A DNA stretch of 64,000 nucleotides from positions 434,001 to 498,000 of the forward strand of contig OY969604.1 of NCBI GenBank assembly GCA_963701325.1, given 5' to 3'. The notes under the pieces were generated by a model. The model had not been told where the DNA came from and did not search any database. It saw only the letters and a program-made list of their open reading frames with translations. Source of the DNA: Bog-756 sp963701325 (GTDB lineage Bacteria; Actinomycetota; Acidimicrobiia; Acidimicrobiales; RAAP-2). Below, piece by piece: positions 25,925 through 35,717 of the stretch; within the stretch, counting starts at the first letter, position 1; each line of letters begins with the position of its first letter. The translations under genes and the position numbers were made by a program.

Positions 25925-27008
25925 CTACCCGCCGGGCAGCAGCATCGTGCCGAGCACCCCTGCGGCGACCTCGAGCTCGGAGGCGGTCACCAGCTCACCG
26001 GGGGTGTGGGAGAGCAGTGGGTCGCCGGGTCCGAAATTGGCCGCCGGGATCCCGTGGGCCCAGAACGAGGCGACATCGGTCCACCCCAGCTTGGCCCGCG
26101 GCGCGACCCCGGTGGCAGCAACCAGCGAGGTCAGCAGTGGGTGGTCCAGGGCGGGCGGGGCACCCGACGAGGACTCGAGGAGATCCCAGTGGTCGCCTGG
26201 CTCGAGGTGCGAGGAGAGCAGGTCGCGCACCGCGGACTCCGCCTGCTCGGGAGTCCGGTCGGGGGCGAACCGGTGGTTGACCACCAGGGAGGCGAGGTCG
26301 GGGACCACGTTGTTGGCCACTCCACCCTCGACCCGGACCGCCTGGAGCTGCTCGGCGTACTCGCACCCGTCGAGCACCGGACGGCGTACCTCGTAGCCGG
26401 CGATGGCCTCGAGCACCGGGCCCAACCGGTGGATGGCATTGCGGCCGCTCTGGGGCCTGGCCGTGTGGGCCCGTGCACCGGCCAGATCGATCTGCACGCG
26501 TAGCGTTCCCTGACACCCCGCCTCGACCCGACCCCCGGTCGGCTCGCCGAGGATCGCGGCGTCGGCTGCCAGGAGATCAGGCCGCTCCGCCCAGAGCGTG
26601 CGCAGCCCGCTGAACTCCTGCCGCGACCTCCTCGCAGGCATAGAAGCACCAGGTCACGTCTACAGCCGGTTCGGGGATGGTCCCGGCGAGGTGCAGGAAG
26701 ACAGCCAGGCCGCCCTTCATGTCGGTCGCTCCGAGCCCGTACACGGTGGTCTCGTCGACCCGCGGCTCGTGGTTGCCCCCGGCCGGCGGGACGGTGTCCA
26801 AGTGCCCCGCGAGGAGGAGCCGGCGACCGCGATCGAGGTCGGTCCGAGCCACCACGTTGTGCCCGACCCGGCTGACATCCAGCCACGGGCAGAGCTCGAG
26901 TGCCGCTTGGACGGCGTCGGCCATGGCGCCCTCGCCGTGGCTGACCGACGGGATGGCGACCAGGGCCGCGGCCAGGCCCAGCAGACCGCCCGGGGCGGCC
27001 TCGGTCAC
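25925..27008 (-). CDS. dapE: Succinyl-diaminopimelate desuccinylase DapE (frameshifted)
   Basis: M20 metallohydrolase releasing succinate from N-succinyl-LL-DAP. The N-terminal part from GTG 27008 has LLLAGHLDTVPPAGG (metal His), GLGATDMKGGLAVF (bridging Asp) and FYACEEVA (catalytic Glu). The frame then breaks near 26619-26626, where one extra base is present. The rest continues EFSGLRTLWAERPDL, AAILGEPTGG, ARAHTARPQSGRNAIH and GPGDPLLSHTPGE. Repaired length is about 360 residues. Overlaps dapD as GTGA. Probably an assembly indel. Confidence 0.9.
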
Positions 27009-27832
27009 ACGGACACCCCGTGCTCCCGCAGGAGGTCGTTGAGCTGGGCCTTGTCGTGGCGCTGGCCTTCGGTCAGCCGGCGGAGGACCAACACGCAGGG
27101 GAGGAAGAACTCCCCGCCGGGAAAGTCGCGTCGCCGCGAGGCCTGCACCGCCACCGACCACGGAGGGATGTGCCCACGTCCGAGCTCCTCGCCAGTTCCC
27201 GCGTCGATCACCGGGATCGACGGGTTGAGGATGGTCCCCTCCCCCACCACCGATCCCCGTCCGACCCGCGCACCCTGGGTGATCATGCAGCGGCTGCCGA
27301 TCATCACCTCGTCCTCGACGAAGACCGGTGCGGCTTGCGCCGGCTCGAGGACGCCGCCGATCCCCACCCCACCCGAGAGATGCACGTTCTCGCCGATCTG
27401 CGCGCAGGAGCCGACCGTCGCCCAGGTGTCCACCATCGAGCCGGCCCCGACCCTTGCCCCGATGTTCACGTAGCTCGGCATGCAGATCACGCCGGCCCCG
27501 AGGAACGACCCCCAGCGGGCCGAGGCCCCGGGCACCACACGGACGCCCGACGCCGCGAAGTCGCGCTTGAGCGGCAGCTTGTCGGCGAACTCGAACGGAC
27601 CGACCTCCACGGTCTCCATCGATCGCAGTCGGAAGAGGAGGAGGATCGCGCGCTTGAGCCACTCGTGCACCACGACCCGGTCGGTCGAGGGATCGATCTC
27701 CGCCACGCGGGCCTCACCCCGGTCGAGGAGGTCGATCGCCTCGGTCACCACGGCGAGGGAGTCGGTGTCTGCGGGGCCCAATCCGGCGGCGCGATCCCAG
27801 AGGGCGTCGATCCGTGCCTCGAGGTCTGCCAT
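27005..27832 (-). CDS. dapD: Tetrahydrodipicolinate N-succinyltransferase DapD (E. coli-like type)
   Basis: Left-handed beta-helix transferase of the succinylase DAP branch. It has 275 residues. An N-terminal helical domain (WLKRAILLLFRLRSME) is followed by hexapeptide repeats: GVRVVPGASARWGSFLG, MPSYVNIGARVGAGSMVDTW, ATVGSCAQIGENVHLSGG and VGIGGVLEPAQAAPVFVE. These resemble the proteobacterial DapD much more than the divergent DapD of Mycobacterium tuberculosis. Coupled to dapE. Confidence 0.93.
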   Translation of the reverse strand: MADLEARIDALWDRAAGLGPADTDSLAVVTEAIDLLDRGEARVAEIDPSTDRVVVHEWLKRAILLLFRLRSMETVEVGPFEFADKLPLKRDFAASGVRVVPGASARWGSFLGAGVICMPSYVNIGARVGAGSMVDTWATVGSCAQIGENVHLSGGVGIGGVLEPAQAAPVFVEDEVMIGSRCMITQGARVGRGSVVGEGTILNPSIPVIDAGTGEELGRGHIPPWSVAVQASRRRDFPGGEFFLPCVLVLRRLTEGQRHDKAQLNDLLREHGVSV

Positions 27833-27954
27833 GCGCAGAGACGTTAGCCCTGGGCACCCGCGCCGAATGCAGACCGCGCCCGCGGGCCTTGCACACTCGT
27901 CCGGCTGCGGCAGTCGGTGCCTCCGAGCGGGTCACCATCGGCTCGGGCCGCCGC

Positions 27955-29494
27955 TCAGTCGGTGCAGGTGGTCCCCGCTGCGGGTGTCACGCCGTCGACC
28001 ACGTACGCCTGCACCGCGCTGCGGACACACGGGCTGTAGAACTCGGCCACGTGGCTCTGCCCGCGCCAGGTCAGGAGCACGCCACCGGTGAGCTCACCGG
28101 CGAGAGACTGGGCCCAGGAGTAGGGGGTGACCGGATCGCCGGTGGTGCCCACCACCAGGATGGGGGGAGCCCCGATGTCCGAGACCGGTCCCGGGATCCG
28201 GGTCGCGGACGCCGGCCAGACCGCGCAGCCGAGGAGGTCCCAGGCGAGCAGTGGCCCGAACACCGGAGCGTCGCGGCCCATGCGAACGGCCAGCGCCGGA
28301 TAGCTGGCCGGGTCGCGGGCCACCGGATGGTCGAGGCAGTCGATGGCCTGCTCGGCCTCCTGCGCGTTGCTCGAGCCACCGCTGGCGTAGCGCCCGGAGA
28401 GCGAGGAGACCGCACCCCCGTCGCCCGCCTCCGCCGCGACGAGGGCCTCTGCGAGCGCCGGCCAGGACCCCTCCTGCTCGAGGCCCGCGAGCAGGGCGTT
28501 GTAGAGGGCGGCGGGGCCCGTGGGGCCGGTCGCCGTGGCGAGCGGCCGGGTCCCGCTCTCCTGGATGAGGGCGAGCAGGGCTGCGGTCGCGTCACCGGTC
28601 GGGTGCCACGGGCAGGCCGCCGAGTTGGTGCACCAGGTGGAGAATGCCTCGAACTGCGCTTCGTAGCTCTGGGCCTGCTGGGTCACGTACTGGGTGGTGG
28701 AGAGCGCCGGATCGATGGCTCCGTCGAGGACCATCGCGCGGACGTGGGTCGGGTAGATCGCGGCGTAGGTGGCCCCGAGCAGGGTGCCGTACGAGTGGCC
28801 GACGAAGGTGAGCGCGCTGTCGCCGAGCGCCTGGCGGATCCGGTCGAGGTCGCGAGCGGCATCGACCGTCCCGACGTAGGGGAGAATGTCCCCACTCCCC
28901 CGCTCGCACTGGGCGGCGAACGCCCGGTCGCTCTCGAGCAGCGCGCTGCGGGCGGCCGGGGTGGTGGGGACCGGGTCCGGAGGGGGCGCCTGCGACGCGG
29001 CCGGGGTGGCTGTCGCGCCGCCATCCGGAGCACAGTCGACCGGTGCTGTCCGTTCGACGCCACGCGGATCGAACGACACGATGTCGAAGCGAGCCAGGAC
29101 TTCTGGGCCGAGAGCCGAGAGCTCGTTGGGCAGGTCGTCGATGCCCGAGGCTCCCGGACCACCGGGATTGATCACCAGGGACCCGATCCGCTCGGCGGGA
29201 TCCCCGGCTGGACGGCGGGCGACGGCGATCTGGATGGTGGGCCCGTTCGGGCGGGTGTAGTCGAGGGGCGCGGTGACCGTGCCGCATTGCAGACGCGCCA
29301 CACGGCACCCAGGAGATCGGGGTCACGGGAGGAGGCTGCGTGGTCGTGGTGGAGGTCGTCGAGGTCGAGGTCGAGGTGCGCGGCGTTGGACGGATCGCCG
29401 GTGACGGCGAGGACTGCGACGCGGCGGTGCAGCCCGCAACCGCTGTCAGCGTGGACAGGACGACGGTCATCACGCCGAGCCGATGCCGTCCCAT
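27955..29494 (-). CDS. TAP-type alpha/beta hydrolase lipoprotein (frameshifted)
   Basis: Secreted tripeptidyl-aminopeptidase-like hydrolase. From ATG 29494 there is a lipoprotein signal (LSTLTAVAGC lipobox) and a Ser/Thr/Pro linker. The frame shifts at about 29297-29303, where one extra base is present. After that come LQCGTVTAPLDYTRP, IGSLVINPGGPGASG, FDPRGV, FVGHSYGTLLGATYAA (nucleophile Ser), MVLDGAIDP, VVGTTGDPVTPYSWAQ (Asp) and WRGQSHVAEFYSPC (His), the full triad. Repaired length is about 512 residues. It may trim wall or extracellular peptides; substrate unknown. Confidence 0.85.
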
Positions 29495-29523
29495 GAACCC
29501 GTCTGCCTGGACCGATGATCCGG

Positions 29524-30705
29524 TCAGCCGGCGTCGCCCGACACAGTCGGGAACCCCGGGGCAGCGGACAGGCGGCCAGCCACCAGCTCGAGGCGTTCGA
29601 TGGGCTGGACGACGGCCACCCGCACGTGGTCCGACCCGAGATCGCCGTAGAGCTCGCCGGGGCTCACCAGCATGCCGGCCTCGGTGGCCAGCCACTCCGT
29701 GAGATCCCATCCGTCGCCGTGTCCAGACGGCACGGGGACCCACAGGTAGAAGCCACCGCGTGGCGGGCCGACCGGCAGCCCGGCTGCTCCGAGCACCGCA
29801 CCGAGCAGTGCCAGTCGTGTCGCGTAGCGCTCGCGCTGGGCCTCGACGTGCTCGTCGTCCGCGAGGGCGGCGACAGCGGCGGCCTGCACCGGTCCGGGCA
29901 CCATGAGTCCCGCGTGGCGTCGAACGTCGAGCAGGTAGCCGACCAAATCGGCGTCACCAGCGTAGAAGCCCGCCCGTACCCCGGCCAGATTGGAGCGCTT
30001 GGACAACGAGTGCACCGCGACCACCCCGGCGGTGCCGGACTCGAGCACCGTGCGCGGCGGCCCGTCCCAGGTGAACTCGGCGTAGCACTCGTCGGAGAGG
30101 ACCGGCACGCCGCGCTCCCGTCCCCACTCGGCGGCACTGCCCAGATCGGACAGGTGGCCAGTCGGGTTCGAGGGCGAGTTGACCCAGAGCAGGAGGGCCC
30201 GCGCAGCATCGCCGGCCGAGACGGCCTCGAGGTCGAGGCCACCCGCCGGCGCCTCGGGGACGGGCACCGACCGGCAGCCTGCCAGTGTCGCGCCCATCGC
30301 ATAGGTGGGATAGGACGTGGCCGGATAGAGGACGGTGTCCCGGTCCGGCGTCCGCAGCCGGAGGTGGTGCGCTGTGGCTGCCACGAACTCCTTGGTCCCG
30401 ACGCACGCCGCGAGCTCACGCTCGGGGTCCACGCTCACGCCGAACCTGCGGAGCAGCCACGCAGCTGCGGAGGAACGGTACTCCGCCGATCCCGGTGACG
30501 TGGGGTAGCCCCGTTCGGTGCCCGACGAGGCCATGGCTGCCAACGCTGCGGCCGGTGGCGGGTCGCACGGCGTCCCGATCGAACAGTCGACGACCCCCCC
30601 GGTCTCGGCGAACCGTGCATCGGCGCGCGCCCGGACACCGGAGAGCCGGTCGTAGGGGTACGGCGGCGGCGAAAATCCCGCCGACCGCGTGGGCACCGTG
30701 GTCAT
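29524..30705 (-). CDS. dapC: Succinyldiaminopimelate aminotransferase DapC
   Basis: Class I PLP aminotransferase of 393 residues, of the actinobacterial DapC type. It has DCSIGTPCDPPPAA, GYPTSPGSAEYR, CVGTKEFVAA, YPATSYPTYAMGA, WVNSPSNPTGHL, VLSDECYAEFTWDG and the PLP Lys in VHSLSKRSNLAGVRAGF. Its start overlaps the hflX stop as ATGA. With dapD, dapE and dapF close by, it completes the succinylase route to meso-DAP. Confidence 0.9.
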   Translation of the reverse strand: MTTVPTRSAGFSPPPYPYDRLSGVRARADARFAETGGVVDCSIGTPCDPPPAAALAAMASSGTERGYPTSPGSAEYRSSAAAWLLRRFGVSVDPERELAACVGTKEFVAATAHHLRLRTPDRDTVLYPATSYPTYAMGATLAGCRSVPVPEAPAGGLDLEAVSAGDAARALLLWVNSPSNPTGHLSDLGSAAEWGRERGVPVLSDECYAEFTWDGPPRTVLESGTAGVVAVHSLSKRSNLAGVRAGFYAGDADLVGYLLDVRRHAGLMVPGPVQAAAVAALADDEHVEAQRERYATRLALLGAVLGAAGLPVGPPRGGFYLWVPVPSGHGDGWDLTEWLATEAGMLVSPGELYGDLGSDHVRVAVVQPIERLELVAGRLSAAPGFPTVSGDAG

Positions 30706-32012
30706 GGTTCCACGAACTCGGCGAACCGCGCCCTCCCGGCGTCGTCGAGGACGACCTGGATGCGAGCGGCCAGATCTCCCGGTTCCTCGCCGACGATCTC
30801 TCCCTCGCGGTGGACGGCGGCAAGCACATCGCCGCGGGCCCAGGGGACGAGCAGCTCGACGACCCGGTCGCCGACACGGAGGCGATCCCCGACCGTCTCG
30901 AGGAGCCCGTCGATCCCTTCGCCGGTCCGGGCCGAGACCAGCGTCGAGCCGGGATGCGCAGCCAGGAGTCGCCGGGCCTCCTGGCCCGTGCAGTCCTCCC
31001 CTGCCCCGAGGGCGTCAGCCTTGTTGACCACGAGCAGCTCGGGCAGCCCGTCGGCGTCGATCTCGGCGAGGACGGTCCGCACCGCGTCGATCTGTCCTTC
31101 GAGGTCCGGGGCCGACCCGTCGACGACGTGCACGATGAGGTCCGACTCGGTGACCACCTCCAGGGTCGAGCGGAACGCCTCGACCAGCTGGTGCGGCAGC
31201 TTGCGGACGAACCCGACCGTATCGGTCAGCAGGACCGTCTCCCCGCCCGGCAGGTCGAGCTGGCGGGTTCGCGGATCGAGGGTCGAGAAGAGCCGGTCCT
31301 CGACCAGCACGTCGGCGCCGCACAACCGGTTGAGCAGGGTGGACTTCCCCGCGTTGGTGTACCCGACGAGCGAGACCGTCCGGTGCCGCGAACGCTGCCT
31401 GCCGCGGCGTTGGGTGCGCCGGGTCCGTGCGAGCTGGCGCAGGTCGGACTCCAGCCGGCTCATCCGCTGCACCAGGCGCCGACGGTCCACCTCGAGCTGG
31501 GTCTCACCGGGTCCACGCGTGCCGATGCCACCAGCCTGCTGGCTGAGCGCATGCCCGCGGCCGCGCAGGCGCGGCAGGCGATAGCGCAGGAGCGCGAGCT
31601 CCACCTGGGCACGCCCTTCGGGCGTCCTCGCGTTCTGGGCGAAGATGTCGAGGATCACCGCGGTCCGGTCGATCGCGGTCCGTCCGAGCAGCTTCTCCAG
31701 GTTGCGCTGCTGGGCCGGGGAGAGGTCGTCGTCGAAGACCACCGTGTCCGCATCGACGTCGAGACAGAGCGCGCGCAGCTCCTCGGCCTTCCCACGGCCG
31801 AGGAAGGTAGCCGAGTCGGGCGCCGCCCGGCGTTGCAGGACGCGTCCGACGACGTCGGCGCCGGCCGTGTCGACCAGCAGCGCAAGCTCGTCGAGCCCTG
31901 CTTCGGTGGCGGCCGTGGTGCCAGAAGGGAAGGTGACCCCCACCAGCACGATGCGCTCCCGGACGGCGCGCGAGATGAGGGTGTCGGTGAACGCAGAGTC
32001 GGTCGGGCTCAC
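30702..32012 (-). CDS. hflX: Ribosome-associated GTPase HflX
   Basis: GTPase that splits or rescues ribosomes under stress. It has 436 residues. The N-terminal HflX domain has GRGKAEELRALC, VVFDDDLSPAQQRNLEK and TAVILDIFAQNARTPEG, with GGIGTRGPGETQLEVDRR after it. The G domain has SLVGYTNAGKSTLLNRL (P loop), LFSTLDPRTR, LLTDTVGFVRKLPHQLV and VVNKADAL. GTG 32012 overlaps the dapF stop. The order miaB-miaA-dapF-hflX is conserved in Actinobacteria. Confidence 0.97.
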   Translation of the reverse strand: MSPTDSAFTDTLISRAVRERIVLVGVTFPSGTTAATEAGLDELALLVDTAGADVVGRVLQRRAAPDSATFLGRGKAEELRALCLDVDADTVVFDDDLSPAQQRNLEKLLGRTAIDRTAVILDIFAQNARTPEGRAQVELALLRYRLPRLRGRGHALSQQAGGIGTRGPGETQLEVDRRRLVQRMSRLESDLRQLARTRRTQRRGRQRSRHRTVSLVGYTNAGKSTLLNRLCGADVLVEDRLFSTLDPRTRQLDLPGGETVLLTDTVGFVRKLPHQLVEAFRSTLEVVTESDLIVHVVDGSAPDLEGQIDAVRTVLAEIDADGLPELLVVNKADALGAGEDCTGQEARRLLAAHPGSTLVSARTGEGIDGLLETVGDRLRVGDRVVELLVPWARGDVLAAVHREGEIVGEEPGDLAARIQVVLDDAGRARFAEFVEP

Positions 32013-32851
32013 GGGCGGGCGGCCTCGAGGACGGCGGCCGGATCGACCACCAGCTCGGCGACCCGGTGGACCGGGCCGGACAGCACCACCCGGTCGCCGG
32101 CCAGCTCCACCTCGAGGGTGCCCCCCGGGTTGTGCACCGCGACCCGATCGCCGACCAGTCCCCAGCTGTGGACGGCCGCGGCTGCCGCGCCGCTGCCCGT
32201 GCCACAGGCCTCGGTCTCACCGACACCGCGTTCCCACACGCGCAGGGTGAGGGTGTCGGCCCCGGGGCCGAGGGTCACGAATTCCACGTTGATCCCGCCC
32301 GGATGGATCTCCTGGAGCCGGTTCCCGAGCTCGGCGACGTCGACCGAGGGGAGATCGGGACCGAGCAGCACGAGGTGGGGATTGCCGAGCTCGACCCGGC
32401 GGGCACATCGATCCGTGAACTCCTGGGGCTGGTCGGGCCCGAGCGTCGCACTGCCGAGGTCGACCGAGGCCACGGCCGTGTCCGGGTGGGCACCGGGGCG
32501 ATAGTCGACTGCCCGGATGCCGGCAGCGGTGTCCACGGTGAACCTGGGTGGGTCGACCAGGCCGGCCAGGACCGCTGCCTGGGCGAGGCAGCGCATGCCG
32601 TTGCCGCTCATCTCGGCTTCGCGTCCGTCCGCGTTCTGCAACACCATGGACAGGTCGGCCCGCCCACCGCCGCCCAGGATCCGGATGACCCCGTCGGCGC
32701 CGATGCCGAAGCGACGGTCGCAGAGGGCCTGCACCAGGTCACCCGTGAGGGGTCGCACCCCCTCCAGGTCCACTGTCACCAGGAAGTCGTTGCCCGCGCC
32801 GTGGTGCTTGGTCAGATGGAGCGGAGCTCGGTCGGGGGCCTGTGGGGTCAT
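32009..32851 (-). CDS. dapF: Diaminopimelate epimerase DapF with Ser in place of the first catalytic Cys
   Basis: PLP-independent epimerase converting LL-DAP to meso-DAP. It has 280 residues: KHHGAGNDFLV, CDRRFGIGADGVI, then MSGNGMRCLAQ around residue 82 and GVGETEACGTGSGAAA around Cys216. In E. coli-type enzymes the first motif is CGNG with a catalytic Cys; here the codon is AGC (Ser, 32606-32608). The second catalytic Cys is kept. Activity therefore needs checking, although fold and operon place (hflX-dapF-miaA) are clear. Confidence 0.9.
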   Translation of the reverse strand: MTPQAPDRAPLHLTKHHGAGNDFLVTVDLEGVRPLTGDLVQALCDRRFGIGADGVIRILGGGGRADLSMVLQNADGREAEMSGNGMRCLAQAAVLAGLVDPPRFTVDTAAGIRAVDYRPGAHPDTAVASVDLGSATLGPDQPQEFTDRCARRVELGNPHLVLLGPDLPSVDVAELGNRLQEIHPGGINVEFVTLGPGADTLTLRVWERGVGETEACGTGSGAAAAAVHSWGLVGDRVAVHNPGGTLEVELAGDRVVLSGPVHRVAELVVDPAAVLEAARP

Positions 32852-32858
32852 GGAGGTC

Positions 32859-33842
32859 TCAGTCTCCCACCGGGATCTTGCCGGAGCGCTCCCCCACCCG
32901 GAGGAGCACCGTGCCGACCGGGTCGTCGTCGGGATCCACCCACACGATACGGGGATCGCGCCGGAACCACGCCCACTGCCGCCGGGCGAGGACTCGGGTC
33001 CGCCGGATCGCCTCGTCCACTGCGTCGTCGATCGGGACCCCCCGCTCGAGGTGCGCGAGCAGCTCGCGGTAGCCGAGTGCCTGCCGGGCCGTCCGGGACA
33101 GGCCGTCGGGGCGAGCGCACAGCGCGCGGACCTCGTCGAGCAGGCCTTCGTCCATGAGGCTGGTGAACCGCTCGGCGATCCGGCGGTCGACCTCGTCCGG
33201 CGGTCGGCGGATCCCGATCTGTGCGACCGTGGACGGCGGGTAGCGCCCGAGGCCGGGGCCGAAGGAGGAGAACGCCCGTCCCGATCCGACGGTCACCTCG
33301 AGCGCTCGCACGATCCGTCGCTCGTTGGCCGGCTCGATCCGCGCGGCCGCCAGACCGTCGAGCCCGCCCAGCTGCTCGTGGAGGGCACGGCACGCGGCCA
33401 GGCGCTCGGGGCTGCCGGTCGGGCCCGCCGCGTCGAGCGCGGCGGTGAGCCCCGCGGCAGTGCCCGGGTAGCGGCCCGGGAGGGAGAGGTCGTCGACGAC
33501 CGAGCGGAGGTAGAGCCCGGTGCCGCCGACCAGCAGGGCGTGGCCGCCGCGTCCGGCGATGTCTGCCATCGCCCGTCGGGCGGCCGCCTGGAAATCGTGG
33601 ACGGTGAACTCCTCGGACGGCTCGACGAGGTCGAGCAGATGGTAGGGAACCTCGGCCCGGACCGCGGCGGTGGGTTTGTCGGTACCCAGGTCCATGCCGC
33701 GGTAGACGGCCATCGAGTCGACCGAGACCAGCTCGATCTGACCCGACCCCGGTGCCCTCCCGTCCGGCCGACCGGCACGGGCCACGTCGAGCGCGAGCGC
33801 CGACTTGCCGGACGCGGTCGGACCGACCAGAGCGACCGCCAC
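32859..33842 (-). CDS. miaA: tRNA dimethylallyltransferase MiaA
   Basis: Transfers dimethylallyl to A37 of tRNAs reading UNN codons. It has 327 residues: LVGPTASGKSALALDVA (P loop), SVDSMAVYRGMDLGTDKPT, PYHLLDLVEPSEEFTVHDFQ, LLVGGTGLYLRSVVDDL, and RQWAWFRRDPRIVWVD near the end. It lies 3 nt after miaB and 7 nt before dapF. MiaA and MiaB act in sequence on the same base. Confidence 0.97.
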   Translation of the reverse strand: MAVALVGPTASGKSALALDVARAGRPDGRAPGSGQIELVSVDSMAVYRGMDLGTDKPTAAVRAEVPYHLLDLVEPSEEFTVHDFQAAARRAMADIAGRGGHALLVGGTGLYLRSVVDDLSLPGRYPGTAAGLTAALDAAGPTGSPERLAACRALHEQLGGLDGLAAARIEPANERRIVRALEVTVGSGRAFSSFGPGLGRYPPSTVAQIGIRRPPDEVDRRIAERFTSLMDEGLLDEVRALCARPDGLSRTARQALGYRELLAHLERGVPIDDAVDEAIRRTRVLARRQWAWFRRDPRIVWVDPDDDPVGTVLLRVGERSGKIPVGD

Positions 33843-33845
33843 CGG

Positions 33846-35309
33846 TCAGCCGGCGGCGACGGGGATCCGCGTGCGGTGGGCGGCGCGGGCGGTGACTCGG
33901 ACCAGCTCGCCGGTGAGGTGGTGTGGGGCCGCACCGGTCACCCGCACCTCCGCGAAGGTGCCGACGGACACGCGCTCGCTGCCGTTGTGGGCGAAGTGCA
34001 CGAGCTTGTTCTGGCCGGTCCTGCCGGTGAGGACCGAGGGGTCGCGCTTGGAGGGCCCCTCGACGACCACCTCCTCGATCCGGCCGACCCGGGCGCGGTG
34101 CCGGCTCAGTGCCGAACGCTCGACGACCGCCCGGAGCCGCTCGAAGCGATCGGCCACCACCTCGGGGGCGACGTACCGGTCCTCCATCGCCGCGGCCCGG
34201 GTGCCCGGACGGGGAGAGAACACGAAGGTGTAGGCGCTGTCGTAGCCCGCCTCGGCCGCGACCTCGAGGGTGCGCTCGAGATCGTCCTCGGTCTCCCCGG
34301 GGAAGCCGACGATGAGATCGGTGGTCACCGCCAGGTCGGGCACCGCCGACCGGGCCGCGGCGAGACGCCGGAGGTAGCGCTCGGCCGTGTACCCGCGCCG
34401 CATCGCGGCGAGGACTGCGTCGCTACCGGACTGCAGGGGGAGGTGGAGGTGGTTGCAGACTTCCGGCGTCTCGGCCATCGCGGCCACAGTCTCCGGACGG
34501 AGGTCCTTCGGGTGGGGGCTGGTGAACCGCACCCGACGGATGCCGTCGACTGCGCCCACGGCGCGCAGCAGCTCCGCGAAGAGGGGTCGCCGGCGGGTGA
34601 GGTCCCGCCCGTAGGAGTTCACGTTCTGGCCGAGCAGGGTGACCTCGGTCACCCCCCGGCGCGCGAGCTCCCCGACCTCGGTGACCAGATCGTCCATCTG
34701 ACGGGAGACCTCGGGTCCGCGCACGGAGGGCACGATGCAGAAGGCGCACGAGTTGTCGCACCCGGTCTGGATGGTGACCCAGGCGGCATAGGGCAGGTCA
34801 CGCACCGCGGCCAACGCGGTCGCCTGCTGGTCGGCAGCCGTCGGGCCCGAGGCCGGCGGGGGCCCGTCCAGGATCTCGACCACTGGGCCCGACACCCTCG
34901 CCCGTCGCAGCAGCGCGGGCGCGGCGGTCAGGTTGTGCGTACCGAAGACCACGTCGACGTGGCCCGCCCGCTCCCGGATCTTGTCCCCTTCCATCTGGGC
35001 GAGGCACCCTCCGACCGCGATCTGCATCTCCGGGCGTCGCTCGCGCAGGGTCTTCAGGTTCCCCAGGTGCCCGTAGAACTTGTGGTCGGCATTCGCACGG
35101 ATGCAGCAGGTGTTGAAGACCACCACGTCCGCGGCCTCGAGGTCGTCGGTGGCGACCAGGCCGTCGGCGGTGAGCGCGCCGGCGAGACGCTCGGAGTCGT
35201 GGTCGTTCATCTGGCACCCGAAGGTGCGGATATGGAAGGTCCGGGGACGCGCGGCACCCTCCCGGCCGGCCACACCCTCCAGGGACCCGCTCTCGGTCGT
35301 CACCGCCAC
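33846..35309 (-). CDS. miaB: tRNA-2-methylthio-N6-dimethylallyladenosine synthase MiaB
   Basis: Radical-SAM methylthiotransferase that adds the 2-methylthio group after MiaA. It has 487 residues. The N-terminal cluster domain has TFGCQMNDHDSERLAG, FNTCCIRANAD and VGGCLAQMEGD. The radical SAM motif is TGCDNSCAFCIVPSVRG, with GQNVNSYG and LPLQSGSDAVLAAMRRGYT after it. A TRAM domain is at the C-terminus (SVGTFAEVRVTGAAPH). Same operon as miaA and dapF. Confidence 0.97.
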   Translation of the reverse strand: MAVTTESGSLEGVAGREGAARPRTFHIRTFGCQMNDHDSERLAGALTADGLVATDDLEAADVVVFNTCCIRANADHKFYGHLGNLKTLRERRPEMQIAVGGCLAQMEGDKIRERAGHVDVVFGTHNLTAAPALLRRARVSGPVVEILDGPPPASGPTAADQQATALAAVRDLPYAAWVTIQTGCDNSCAFCIVPSVRGPEVSRQMDDLVTEVGELARRGVTEVTLLGQNVNSYGRDLTRRRPLFAELLRAVGAVDGIRRVRFTSPHPKDLRPETVAAMAETPEVCNHLHLPLQSGSDAVLAAMRRGYTAERYLRRLAAARSAVPDLAVTTDLIVGFPGETEDDLERTLEVAAEAGYDSAYTFVFSPRPGTRAAAMEDRYVAPEVVADRFERLRAVVERSALSRHRARVGRIEEVVVEGPSKRDPSVLTGRTGQNKLVHFAHNGSERVSVGTFAEVRVTGAAPHHLTGELVRVTARAAHRTRIPVAAG

Positions 35310-35358
35310 AGGTTACGGCCCCGGGCACGGGCCGCTGGCACCCACGCCGGCGCTGGGA

Positions 35359-35709
35359 TCAGGGGTGGGAGGCCTCGACCACGGTGTGGATACCGCCGCG
35401 TACCCGCCAGTCCGTGGTCACGGTCATCCGGCGGGGGGCCACAGCCGCCACCAGGTCGTCGAGGATGCGGTTGGTCAGATCCTCGTGGAACCCGCCCTCC
35501 TCGCGGAAGCTCCACAGGTAGAGCTTGAGCGACTTGAGCTCGACCAGCGATCGATCGGGCACGTAGGTGAGGGTGACGGTGGCGAAGTCGGGCTGGCCCG
35601 TCAGTGGGCAGAGGCAGGTGAACTCGGGGGCGTCACAGCGCACCTCGTAGTCTCGCCCGGGGTGCGGGTTGGCCACGGTCCGCAGGTCTCGACTGGGTTC
35701 GGTGGGCAT
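35359..35709 (-). CDS. queF: NADPH-dependent 7-cyano-7-deazaguanine reductase QueF
   Basis: Reduces preQ0 to preQ1 in queuosine synthesis. The 116-residue unimodular form has the active-site Cys in EFTCLCPLTGQPDFA, the substrate/NADPH motif VELKSLKLYLWSFREEG and GGFHEDLTNRILDD. No other queuosine gene is in the window, so the rest of the pathway (or preQ0 uptake) must be elsewhere. It lies 8 nt after thrB on the same strand. Confidence 0.95.
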   Translation of the reverse strand: MPTEPSRDLRTVANPHPGRDYEVRCDAPEFTCLCPLTGQPDFATVTLTYVPDRSLVELKSLKLYLWSFREEGGFHEDLTNRILDDLVAAVAPRRMTVTTDWRVRGGIHTVVEASHP

Positions 35710-35717
35710 GCCGGCGC

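Noticed and set aside
32517..35528. Very long plus-strand open frame (over 1000 codons) opposite dapF, miaA and miaB
   Set aside because: Antisense shadow of GC-rich genes; the minus strand encodes well-known proteins with all motifs, and the plus frame has none.
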